In this document: positions 1 to 5,799 of the stretch, one piece after another | Position numbering within the stretch: the stretch's first letter is position 1 | Layout: each line of letters begins with the position of its first letter | NCBI GenBank assembly: GCA_012515135.1 | Contig: JAAYYX010000156.1 | Coordinates: 1 to 6,665, forward strand | From: Clostridiales bacterium | GTDB lineage: Bacteria > Bacillota > Clostridia > Peptostreptococcales > Anaerovoracaceae | Direction of reading: 5' to 3' | DNA: 6,665 nt | Notes under the pieces: generated by a model | Seen by the model: only the letters and a program-made list of their open reading frames with translations | Database searches by the model: none | What the model was told of the DNA's origin: nothing | Program-made: the position numbers and the translations under genes

Positions 1-785
1 GAAGACTTCTTTCCCGTCTTTCTGCAGAGATAATCTGCGGTAACTTCTCCGTTTTCGGCGATCAGTCCGAAAACTGTTTTTTCTGCGAGACCCAGAGATG
101 CTTCTGCCTCTTCCGTTTCTTTTCTTTTTATACTGAGGTCATCCAACAGGTCATCAATTTTTGATATCATTATTGCCCCGTCTCTTATTAATTTGTTTGA
201 TCCCATGTTGTATATGCTGTTTATGTTCCCGGGCACTGCATATACATCACGACCCTGTTCGGCGGCCAGCTCAGCCGTGATCAGTGCTCCGCTGTTAAGC
301 CCGGCTGATATTACAACAGCCGCTTCTGATAAGCCGCTGATTATCCTGTTCCTTCTGGGAAAAGTGTAGAAAGAAGGCGCATGTCCTTTTGGATACTCGG
401 AGATCACAAGCCCGCATTTTTCTATTTGCTCTTTTAATCTGCCGTTTGCTGCCGGATAACATATATCTATTCCGGATCCCAGTACTGCTATCGTAGAGCC
501 TTTTTTGGCAAGAGCTCCCTTATGAGCGTATGAATCGATACCCAGCGCCATTCCGCTTACCACAGTCATATCATGCTCTGCCATTCTTGATCCGGTTTTA
601 TATGCCGCCCATTTCCCGTACTCCGAAGTTTTTCTTGATCCCACCACTGCGATGCATCTTTTTTTCAATAGCGAAATATCTCCTCTGTAATAGAGTATTC
701 GGGGCGGATCTTTTATTTCTTTCAGCAGCCCGGGATATTCTTTTTCGTTTATCATAACTTTTTTTATTTCTATATCTTCTGCCAT
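1..785 (-). CDS. dprA: DNA-processing protein DprA (Smf family), 3' end missing at the window edge
   Basis: DprA binds incoming single-stranded DNA in the cytoplasm and loads RecA on it during transformation; it is also found in bacteria not known to be competent. About 261 residues are visible, translated by me from the reverse strand. The Rossmann-type DprA core is clear: EYPGLLKEIKDPPRILYYRG (16-35), VVGSRKTSEYG (47-57), VVSGMALGIDSYAH (75-88), GSGIDICYP (103-111), FPRRNRIISGLS (142-153), NSGALITAELAAEQGRDVYAVPG (164-186) and GSNKLIRDG (195-203). From about residue 235 the first part of the C-terminal winged helix is seen before the sequence ends. The ATG directly follows the comM TAA, with AGGAGAG 8 nt upstream, so the start is well fixed. 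The protein begins at the core and lacks the N-terminal SAM-like domain many DprA proteins carry. Position 160 is Ser where the family usually has Glu (VVEAG to VISAG). In related genomes topA often follows, which would lie beyond the left edge. Confidence 0.95.
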   Translation of the reverse strand, partial: MAEDIEIKKVMINEKEYPGLLKEIKDPPRILYYRGDISLLKKRCIAVVGSRKTSEYGKWAAYKTGSRMAEHDMTVVSGMALGIDSYAHKGALAKKGSTIAVLGSGIDICYPAANGRLKEQIEKCGLVISEYPKGHAPSFYTFPRRNRIISGLSEAAVVISAGLNSGALITAELAAEQGRDVYAVPGNINSIYNMGSNKLIRDGAIMISKIDDLLDDLSIKRKETEEAEASLGLAEKTVFGLIAENGEVTADYLCRKTGKKS

Positions 786-2312
786 TTATTTTTCTCTCCT
801 GTAAAGCTGATCCATCCCCCGATATTGCAACGCCTCCGCCAGATGATCCACAGTTATATCAGCGCTTTCTTCCATATCTGCTATGGTTCTTGCCAGCTTT
901 ATCATCCTCTTATATGTTCTCATACTCAGAGCAAAAGACTCATATGCTTTCTGCATGAATGTCTTTTCTTTTTCACCAAGAAAGCAGGATTTTTTTTCAA
1001 GTTTCCCGCTGAGCTGTGAGTTGAAAAAAATCTTTGTCCCTCGGTAACGGTATAGCTGTCTTTTTCTGGCGATCATGACCTTTTCTCTCATTTCCCAAGA
1101 GGTCATGCCCTTCTGTTCTCCTTCAATATCCTTGTATTTCATTCTGCCAACGGTAACATGTATGTCGATCCTGTCAAGGATGGGTCCCGAAAGTTTTGAC
1201 ATATAACTTGCTATTTCGCTGCCGGTACATGTGCAGACATGATCCGGATCTCCCGCATATCCGCACTTGCAAGGATTGCTTGCCGCAACCAGTATTACCT
1301 TGCCCGGGAAAAAAAGAGTTCCTCCCCTTCTTGTTACGCATATCTTTTCTTCTTCAAGGGGCTGTCTCATGGCATCCAGGATCTTTATACTGAACTGGGG
1401 GATCTCATCCATGAAAAGCACCCCGTAATGGGCCAGGGAAAACTCTCCGGGTTTTGGTCTGAACCCGCCACCGAACATTGCACTTACTGTGACATTATGA
1501 TGAGGACTCCTGAAAGGCCTTTCTTCTATCAACGGCCTTTTTTCATCCAGAAGCCCTGCGATGCTGTATATTTTGCTCACCTGAAGTTTCTCTTCATAGG
1601 TCATGGGCGGCAGTATGGTGGGAAGTCTTCTGGCCAGCATGGTCTTTCCGGATCCCGGAGGTCCGGTCATGAGTATGCCGTGTGCTCCGGCAGCACAAAG
1701 CATCATTGCTCTTTTTGCATTTTCCTGTCCTGCCACATCGGCATAGTCAACAGGAGGTGCTCCCCGTTCATATGCTGTCTCCCTTGAGCTGTAAGGAAGA
1801 GGCACATTCCCTTTCATTATCTTTACTGCTTCCGAAAGTGTCCCTACAGGATATACTTTTGCCCCTTGCACCATGGATGCCTCCCTGGCATTTGCTGCAG
1901 GAAGTATGATTTTTCTGATGCCGTTTTCACAAAGACAGGCTGCCAGAGGCAATGCTCCTTTTATATGATTCACCCGCCCGTCCAGTGAAAGTTCTCCCAA
2001 AAATCCAAGATCTTCAGTCTTTGGATCTGTTCCCGAAGCAGCCGATAAAATGCCCGCCGCAATGGGCAAATCAAAATGACTGCCTTCTTTTCTTGTTCCT
2101 GCCGGAGACAAATTGACTATCACTTTTTTTTGAGGATACTCATATCCTGAATTTATTATGGCTGAATGTATCCTTTCTTTTGCTTCTTTTATTGTTGCAT
2201 CGGCAAGACCCACAACATTAAAGCCGGGTATACCTCTTTTTAGATCTGTCTCTACTCTTACCACATCTCCGTCTATACCGGAAAGAGAAGCAGTCCTGAT
2301 CTCGGAAAGCAT
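786..2312 (-). CDS. comM: YifB/ComM family Mg-chelatase-like AAA+ ATPase
   Basis: The ComM/YifB family comprises AAA+ ATPases. In Gram-negative transformers ComM is a hexameric helicase that drives branch migration as donor DNA is integrated; the same role here is inference. At 508 residues it has the usual family length. The N-terminal lon-protease-like (ChlI) domain covers about 1-170 with GIPGFNVVGLADATIKEAKERI (27-48) and NLSPAGTRKEGSHFDLPIA (67-85). The AAA+ module has Walker A GPPGSGKT (217-224), RSPHHNVT (268-275), Walker B VLFMDE (298-303), and SGPILDRID with Arg381 (375-383). NPCKCGYAGD (346-355) and C360/C362 form a four-cysteine cluster, a usual family feature. The C-terminal domain ends with RTYKRMIKLARTIADME (465-481) and HLAEALQYR. 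It starts 31 nt after yraN with a modest AGGGA site (2318-2322), and its stop abuts the dprA ATG. No key residue seems missing. Confidence 0.95.
   Translation of the reverse strand: MLSEIRTASLSGIDGDVVRVETDLKRGIPGFNVVGLADATIKEAKERIHSAIINSGYEYPQKKVIVNLSPAGTRKEGSHFDLPIAAGILSAASGTDPKTEDLGFLGELSLDGRVNHIKGALPLAACLCENGIRKIILPAANAREASMVQGAKVYPVGTLSEAVKIMKGNVPLPYSSRETAYERGAPPVDYADVAGQENAKRAMMLCAAGAHGILMTGPPGSGKTMLARRLPTILPPMTYEEKLQVSKIYSIAGLLDEKRPLIEERPFRSPHHNVTVSAMFGGGFRPKPGEFSLAHYGVLFMDEIPQFSIKILDAMRQPLEEEKICVTRRGGTLFFPGKVILVAASNPCKCGYAGDPDHVCTCTGSEIASYMSKLSGPILDRIDIHVTVGRMKYKDIEGEQKGMTSWEMREKVMIARKRQLYRYRGTKIFFNSQLSGKLEKKSCFLGEKEKTFMQKAYESFALSMRTYKRMIKLARTIADMEESADITVDHLAEALQYRGMDQLYRREK
794..800 (-). 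promoter_or_regulatory. Ribosome binding site of dprA inside the comM 3' end
   Basis: AGGAGAG on the minus strand lies 8 nt before the dprA ATG. It is made by the last codons of comM (Arg-AGG, Arg-AGA, Glu), so ribosomes ending comM sit on the dprA initiation site. This points to translational coupling and fixes the dprA start. Confidence 0.8.
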
Positions 2313-2343
2313 TATCGTCCCTGCCTTTCATCGATATAACATA

Positions 2344-2676
2344 TCATATCAATGCATTCTCCAGATGATTTACATATATCTCCGCCACATCAAAACGCAT
2401 ATCCATACCTCTGATATTGAACTTATGCATATAAAATGCCGCTGCTTTGATCATATGGTGCCTCTTTACATCGCCAACGGCTTCTGCCGGTGATCCGTAA
2501 CCTTTTCCCGTACGTGTTTTCACTTCGACAAAGACCATAACATTGCCCCTTTTGGCAACTATATCTATTTCTCCTGCTTTGCATCTGAAGTTCTTTACCA
2601 GTATCATGTAACCTTTTGATTCCATATCTGCCGCAGCCAGCTCTTCGCCAAGGCGTCCTTTTTCGTTTCTGTTCAT
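2344..2676 (-). CDS. yraN: YraN/UPF0102 family endonuclease-like protein
   Basis: This 110-residue protein belongs to the UPF0102 (YraN) family, which has a Holliday-junction-resolvase/restriction-endonuclease-like fold; its cellular role is not settled. Motifs are complete: GRLGEELAA (7-15), NFRCKAGEIDIVAKR (29-43) with the E36-x-D38 acidic pair, and VFVEVKTR (48-55) with the catalytic-type E51-x-K53. FDVAEI (95-100) follows. A longer reading from 2781 is open, but its extra 35 residues run through the hairpin and the promoter. The start at 2676 has an AAGGAGG site 7 nt away and matches the usual N-terminus, so I chose it. It is the first gene of a likely yraN-comM-dprA operon, a grouping common in Firmicutes and other bacteria (often near rnhB and topA). 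The neighbours suggest a role in DNA processing, but this is inference. Confidence 0.93.
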   Translation of the reverse strand: MNRNEKGRLGEELAAADMESKGYMILVKNFRCKAGEIDIVAKRGNVMVFVEVKTRTGKGYGSPAEAVGDVKRHHMIKAAAFYMHKFNIRGMDMRFDVAEIYVNHLENALI

Positions 2677-2683
2677 TAACTTG

Positions 2684-2690
2684 CCTCCTT
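2684..2690 (-). promoter_or_regulatory. Strong ribosome binding site of yraN
   Basis: AAGGAGG on the minus strand lies 7 nt before the ATG at 2676. It decides the yraN start against the longer open reading from 2781. It lies only 4 nt after the U tract of the upstream hairpin, so termination or refolding there would directly affect yraN translation. Confidence 0.85.
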
Positions 2691-2694
2691 TTGA

Positions 2695-2741
2695 TAAAAA
2701 TAAGGGAAAGCTCCGATGTCTTACATCGAAACTTTCCCTTA
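2695..2741 (-). terminator. Terminator-like hairpin plus U tract in the 5' leader of yraN (possible attenuator or 5' stabiliser)
   Basis: Positions 2701-2719 and 2723-2741 form a 19-bp stem with a 3-nt loop (2720-2722). As minus-strand RNA every position pairs, two of them as G-U (2711/2731 and 2713/2729). As plus-strand RNA these two would be C-A mismatches, so the structure fits leftward transcription. It is followed at once by UUUUU (2700-2696), the form of an intrinsic terminator. It sits between the promoter at 2753-2781 and the yraN ribosome binding site, so it is transcribed as the first part of the yraN mRNA. It may also end transcripts from the HAD gene upstream, which has no other clear terminator. 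Whether it ends transcription, protects the mRNA 5' end, or both cannot be told from sequence. Confidence 0.75.
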
Positions 2742-2752
2742 CCCTGATATTC

Positions 2753-2781
2753 ATCATACCTTTATATATGGAAAATGTCAA
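2753..2781 (-). promoter_or_regulatory. Sigma-70/SigA-type promoter for yraN-comM-dprA
   Basis: On the minus strand the -35 box is TTGACA (2776-2781), a full consensus match. The -10 box is TATGAT (2753-2758), one base from consensus, and the spacer is 17 nt. The predicted start of transcription is around 2745-2748, a few nucleotides before the hairpin stem begins at 2741. It is the best promoter match I found in the window. Confidence 0.8.
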
Positions 2782-2783
2782 CC

Positions 2784-2808
2784 ATTTTTTACCAGTTATT
2801 TTTTACCA
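2784..2808 (-). repeat. Tandem TGGTAAAAAAT repeat just upstream of the yraN promoter
   Basis: On the minus strand the 11-nt unit TGGTAAAAAAT occurs twice (2798-2808 and 2784-2794) with a period of 14 nt, and a further TGGT runs into the -35 box (2781-2784). A-tracts directly upstream of a -35 box can act as an UP element. Alternatively the pair could be an operator for an unknown regulator. Low sequence complexity makes chance a real option. Confidence 0.4.
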
Positions 2809-2857
2809 TTTTATTAGTCTTGTTTTCACTTGCTTTTTTTGACTTCTGCCACCATTA

Positions 2858-3679
2858 TCAAAAAGCGAACTTTTCTATGGCCTCTGCCACTCCATCCTCG
2901 TTGTTGGTGCCGGTTATATAAGATGCTATTTCTTTTATCACATCCTTTGCATTGCCCACGGCCACAGGTAGTCCCGCTTCCATGAGCATATCTTTGTCAT
3001 TCAGGCTATCACCGCATGCCATGATCTCTTTTTTATGGACATCCAGAATGTGGCAAAGCTCTTCCAGTGCCGCTGCTTTGCTGGTGGTCGCTCCTCCCAG
3101 CTCCCAGTTGTTGTCCAGAGAAGATGTGACAGTCACATTCGATATTTCCGAAAGCACACGCCACATTCTTTTTTTGTCTTCCTGATCATCAAAAAAAATA
3201 TTTATATTTTCTATCGCGTCCTTATGCTCAATCATGAAACCCATGGCATCTTCCACAGGATTGCGTGTCCTGAGCACGTAATCCCTGTATCTGTATGTTA
3301 TTCCACCACTGGCTATTTCATCATAGTTTTTCTTTTCTATGTATGCTTTTCCGTCAGTAAAAACTTCTGTCATATAGTCATAGCGGCTCAGTACATCTGC
3401 AGACTCTTCAACTGAAAAAGGGTCCATGCAGTTGCTCATCAGAGTTTCGCCGCTGCGCAGATCTTTTATCTGGGCCCCGTTTGAGGTCAGCGCATATTGG
3501 ATCCCGCAGATCCCTATTATTTCTTCAGGCAGAGCAGAATAGCATCTCCCCGTGGCAATAACCACATTTATGCCTTTTGATATGGCCTTTTCCAGGACAT
3601 TTCTCGTCCTTTCTGTGAGTCTGCCTTTACTGTTCAATGTGGTCCCGTCAAGATCCAGTGCTATAAGTTTTATGGTCAT
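2858..3679 (-). CDS. Cof-type HAD-IIB family phosphatase
   Basis: This 273-residue protein is a cytoplasmic Mg-dependent phosphatase of the Cof/YidA group, which hydrolyse phosphosugars, nucleotides or pyridoxal phosphate; the substrate cannot be told here. HAD motif I is DLDGTTL (9-15, nucleophile D9 and acid/base D11). Motif II is ATGR (T43). The C2B cap spans about 85-190. Motif III is K201 in TTSKAAAL, where the family often reads KGxAL. Motif IV is GDSLND (223-228). Length is normal. The ATG overlaps the stop of the MBL gene (ATGA, 3676-3679), and AAGGAGA (3687-3693) lies 7 nt upstream, so the two genes are likely translated together. No strong terminator follows the stop; the first good hairpin is about 115 nt further on, inside the yraN leader. 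Some readthrough into yraN is therefore possible. Confidence 0.92.
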   Translation of the reverse strand: MTIKLIALDLDGTTLNSKGRLTERTRNVLEKAISKGINVVIATGRCYSALPEEIIGICGIQYALTSNGAQIKDLRSGETLMSNCMDPFSVEESADVLSRYDYMTEVFTDGKAYIEKKNYDEIASGGITYRYRDYVLRTRNPVEDAMGFMIEHKDAIENINIFFDDQEDKKRMWRVLSEISNVTVTSSLDNNWELGGATTSKAAALEELCHILDVHKKEIMACGDSLNDKDMLMEAGLPVAVGNAKDVIKEIASYITGTNNEDGVAEAIEKFAF

Positions 3680-4263
3680 TTTAGTGTCTCCTTGAATTCT
3701 TTGTTGTTTTTTCTCACATACTTCATTGTGCAGGCATCGCCGTGGCCGGGATATATGATCATATCATTTCCCCAAAGAGATATTATATTTCTGATGCTGT
3801 CCTGCATTTCTTTTTCTGAGCCGTCGGAAAGGTCGGTGCGGCCAAGGTCTACATTGAATACGGTGTCCCCGGTAAAAACAGCCTTGCTTTTTTCCGAATA
3901 ATAACATACTCCTCCATGGGTATGACCCGGTGTATGGATCACTCTTATTTCCTCTTCATCAAGCAAAAAAATTTCACCGTCTTCCATGGGCACGGCTTCA
4001 TTTTTGTACTTGTCAATATCCTGTCTATGTATAAAAACAGGGCAGTCTGTTTCCCGGGCGGTTTTGTCGGCAGCTCCCACGTGGTCATAGTGGTGATGAG
4101 TCAGCAGTATTCCTTTGCAGCAAAGATCGTTTTTCTGCACGAAATCTATGAATTTATTTGCTTTATACCCCGGATCTATTATATAACACGTCTTTTTCCC
4201 CTTTTTATATATGATATATCCGTTACTTTTGAGCACTCCCCCTGTGAATGTTTTTATTTCCAT
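3676..4263 (-). CDS. Metallo-beta-lactamase-fold hydrolase, glyoxalase II-like
   Basis: This 195-residue protein has the full metal-binding set of the MBL fold: THHHYDH (55-61; H56, H58, D60, H61), H114 in TPGHTHGG (111-118), D133 in TGDTVF (131-136) and H174 in YPGHGD (171-176). The short single-domain form and the DLGRTDL segment (139-145) are typical of the YqgX/YcbL-like hydroxyacylglutathione hydrolase group found in bacteria. These probably bind two metal ions and cleave thioesters, but the true substrate in a Gram-positive that may lack glutathione is unknown. It has no signal peptide, so it is cytoplasmic. An in-frame TGA lies shortly upstream, so the ATG at 4263 is the only likely start. 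Its ribosome site is weak (AAAGG, about 13 nt away). It is the first gene of a two-gene unit with the HAD phosphatase, divergent from trkA. Confidence 0.92.
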   Translation of the reverse strand: MEIKTFTGGVLKSNGYIIYKKGKKTCYIIDPGYKANKFIDFVQKNDLCCKGILLTHHHYDHVGAADKTARETDCPVFIHRQDIDKYKNEAVPMEDGEIFLLDEEEIRVIHTPGHTHGGVCYYSEKSKAVFTGDTVFNVDLGRTDLSDGSEKEMQDSIRNIISLWGNDMIIYPGHGDACTMKYVRKNNKEFKETLK

Positions 4264-4313
4264 TTTATGATATCAGCCTTTCTTTTTTATAAATATGCCC
4301 CAATAATTACGTT

Positions 4314-4342
4314 TTGATATATTTTATTGTATTTCAAGTCAA
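4314..4342 (-). promoter_or_regulatory. Candidate promoter for the MBL-HAD unit
   Basis: On the minus strand TTGACT (4337-4342) and TATCAA (4314-4319) are separated by 17 nt. The -35 box is one base off consensus, while the -10 box has only four matches. Transcription would start near 4307 and give a leader of roughly 45 nt. The region is AT-rich, so the assignment is tentative. Confidence 0.45.
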
Positions 4343-4346
4343 CTTG
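4335..4346. promoter_or_regulatory. Small imperfect palindrome between divergent genes (possible operator)
   Basis: CAAGT and ACTTG flank a 2-nt centre, giving a 12-nt near-palindrome. It covers the candidate -35 box of the leftward promoter and lies about 10 nt upstream of the rightward -35 box. A dimeric repressor here could affect both directions. It is short enough to arise by chance. Confidence 0.25.
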
Positions 4347-4356
4347 CAAATAAATG

Positions 4357-4384
4357 TTGAAAAACAATTTAATAGTGGTAGAAT
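4357..4384 (+). promoter_or_regulatory. Candidate promoter for trkA-trkH
   Basis: TTGAAA (4357-4362) and TAGAAT (4379-4384) are separated by 16 nt; each box is one base off the SigA consensus. The predicted start near 4391 leaves a leader of only about 28 nt, too short for a c-di-AMP (ydaO-type) riboswitch of the kind found before some potassium uptake genes. Confidence 0.55.
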
Positions 4385-4418
4385 GTCCTTAAATGCAAAA
4401 ATAGAAAGGTTTATTCCA

Positions 4419-5786
4419 ATGAAAATCGCGATCGTAGGAGCAGGAAAACTGGGCCACAAAGTGGCTGATGCCCTGCTTGGCGGAGATCACTCCGTAACGG
4501 TAATAGATAAAAATGAACAGACGCTCCAAAAACTGCAGTCTCAGATGGATATAATGACAGTTGCCGCAAATGCAAAGCAGATATCCGTCTTAAAAGATCT
4601 GCATATTTCTTCTTATGATTTTCTTCTGGCCGCCACGGACAGAGACGAAAAAAATATAGTAATAGCTTCCTTTGCAAAAAAACTGGGCTGTTCCAAGGTA
4701 ATAGCAAGGGTAAGAGACCCGGAGCATATGAATCAGCTGGATTTTATCAGGGATACAATGTCCATAGATTTCACTGTCAATCCGGATCTTGCCATAACCA
4801 TGGAAATATACAAATATCTTGTTGAAAAATACACCCTGAGCAATGGAATATATACCAGCGGCAAAGTATCTTTTCTTGAGTTTTATGCCGATAAAATGCC
4901 CGTTCTTATTGACATGTCCGTATCAAACCTTAAATCAGTACTTCCCGGTATGCTGCTGGTGGCCATCTCAAGAAACGGCAAGGTTATAATCCCCCACGGA
5001 AATACGGTAATAGAAGCAGAAGACTGTCTTTATATAGTGGGAGAAAAAGCCCCGGTAACGGCTCTCAGCAAAAAAGTCCAGGAAAAAGGCAAATGGACCG
5101 ATATCCAGAAGGTCATGATAATAGGCGGCGGTAAAACCGGTCTTTATCTTTCACAGAAACTTGCCGATTTCGGAGCTTCCGTAAAGATAATAGAGCAGAA
5201 CAAGGAACGTTGTCATTACCTTTCAGAACATCTTGAAGACGTCATGATACTCCACGGCGACGGGACCGATCTTTCTTTACTTGAAGAAGAAAATCTTGAC
5301 GAAATGGATGCTTTCGTAACCGCCACGGGCTATGACGAAGATAATCTGCTTCTGGCTCTCATGGCGAAATCTCACCATATAGAAGATGTGATCGCCAAAG
5401 TAAGCCGGGGGATATATACGGACATGATATCAAAAATGGGCGTTGATATGGCCCTTAACCCTCTGGATATAACAGCCAGCAATATCTTAAGGATAATACA
5501 GGGAGACCAGCGGGTACTGTCTTCCCAGCTCATAGAAGGTCAGGCTGAAATAATTGAGATCGTTGCCGGCGATCATATGAAACTGACAGACAAAGCCCTT
5601 AAAGATATGAAACTTCCTGAAGGAGTCATAATAGCTGCCATACACAGGGGCCTCGAACTGATAATCCCGTCAGGCGATACTGTAATAAAAGAAGGCGACA
5701 AAGTAATAGCCCTTTGCCTTTTGTCCGAAGTCGCCGCCATGGAAAAGCTGCTTTGTACAAAAGGAGTGACGGATTTCCTGAAATAG
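4419..5786 (+). CDS. trkA: Trk system potassium uptake protein TrkA (two RCK modules)
   Basis: TrkA is the cytoplasmic, nucleotide-binding ring that gates the TrkH potassium channel. The 455-residue protein is the usual full length with two RCK repeats. Module 1 has the NAD-type loop GAGKLG (7-12) with acidic D30 (TVIDKN) and a TrkA-C domain at about 140-215. Module 2 has GGGKTG (236-241) with E259 (KIIEQN), LHGDGTD (278-284) and a second TrkA-C domain at about 370-445. In module 1 the segment matching HGDGTD reads VAANAKQ (48-54), so the usual glycine is Ala50. The gene stays open to 4314 upstream, but that part covers the likely promoter. The ATG at 4419 has AAAGG 9 nt upstream and begins with the normal MKIAIVGAG. 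trkH follows after 13 nt. C-terminal RCK domains bind c-di-AMP in some Firmicutes; whether this one does is not visible. Confidence 0.96.
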   Translation: MKIAIVGAGKLGHKVADALLGGDHSVTVIDKNEQTLQKLQSQMDIMTVAANAKQISVLKDLHISSYDFLLAATDRDEKNIVIASFAKKLGCSKVIARVRDPEHMNQLDFIRDTMSIDFTVNPDLAITMEIYKYLVEKYTLSNGIYTSGKVSFLEFYADKMPVLIDMSVSNLKSVLPGMLLVAISRNGKVIIPHGNTVIEAEDCLYIVGEKAPVTALSKKVQEKGKWTDIQKVMIIGGGKTGLYLSQKLADFGASVKIIEQNKERCHYLSEHLEDVMILHGDGTDLSLLEEENLDEMDAFVTATGYDEDNLLLALMAKSHHIEDVIAKVSRGIYTDMISKMGVDMALNPLDITASNILRIIQGDQRVLSSQLIEGQAEIIEIVAGDHMKLTDKALKDMKLPEGVIIAAIHRGLELIIPSGDTVIKEGDKVIALCLLSEVAAMEKLLCTKGVTDFLK

Positions 5787-5790
5787 GAGA
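5785..5790 (+). promoter_or_regulatory. Ribosome binding site of trkH overlapping the trkA stop
   Basis: AGGAGA shares two bases with the trkA TAG stop and lies 9 nt before the trkH ATG at 5800. An earlier ATG at 5790 opens only a six-codon frame ending in TAA at 5810, so 5800 is the real start. The overlap suggests coupled translation of the two subunits. Confidence 0.75.
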
Positions 5791-5799
5791 TGTTGATTG

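Noticed and set aside
1239..1787. 182-codon plus-strand open frame inside comM
   Set aside because: It lies fully opposite the well-conserved AAA+ core of comM, shows no recognisable domain and has no clear ribosome site. It is a shadow of the real gene.
2344..2781. Longer 145-residue version of yraN
   Set aside because: The extra N-terminal part covers the -35 box, the -10 box and the hairpin, so its start codon would not be in the mRNA from that promoter. The 2676 start has a strong ribosome site and the family N-terminus.
2832..2866. Inverted repeat GCTTTTTGA / TCAAAAAAAGC around the HAD stop as a terminator
   Set aside because: The stem is almost all A-T pairs with a 2-nt bulge and a 15-nt loop, and no U tract follows it on the minus strand. 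It is likely an effect of A-rich sequence.
3916..4317. 133-codon plus-strand open frame opposite the MBL gene
   Set aside because: It is antisense to the conserved metal-binding motifs and rich in hydrophobic and aromatic residues as expected from reading such a gene backwards.
4385..4418. c-di-AMP or other riboswitch before trkA
   Set aside because: The leader from the predicted start site is about 28 nt, too short for such a fold, and no suitable stems are seen.
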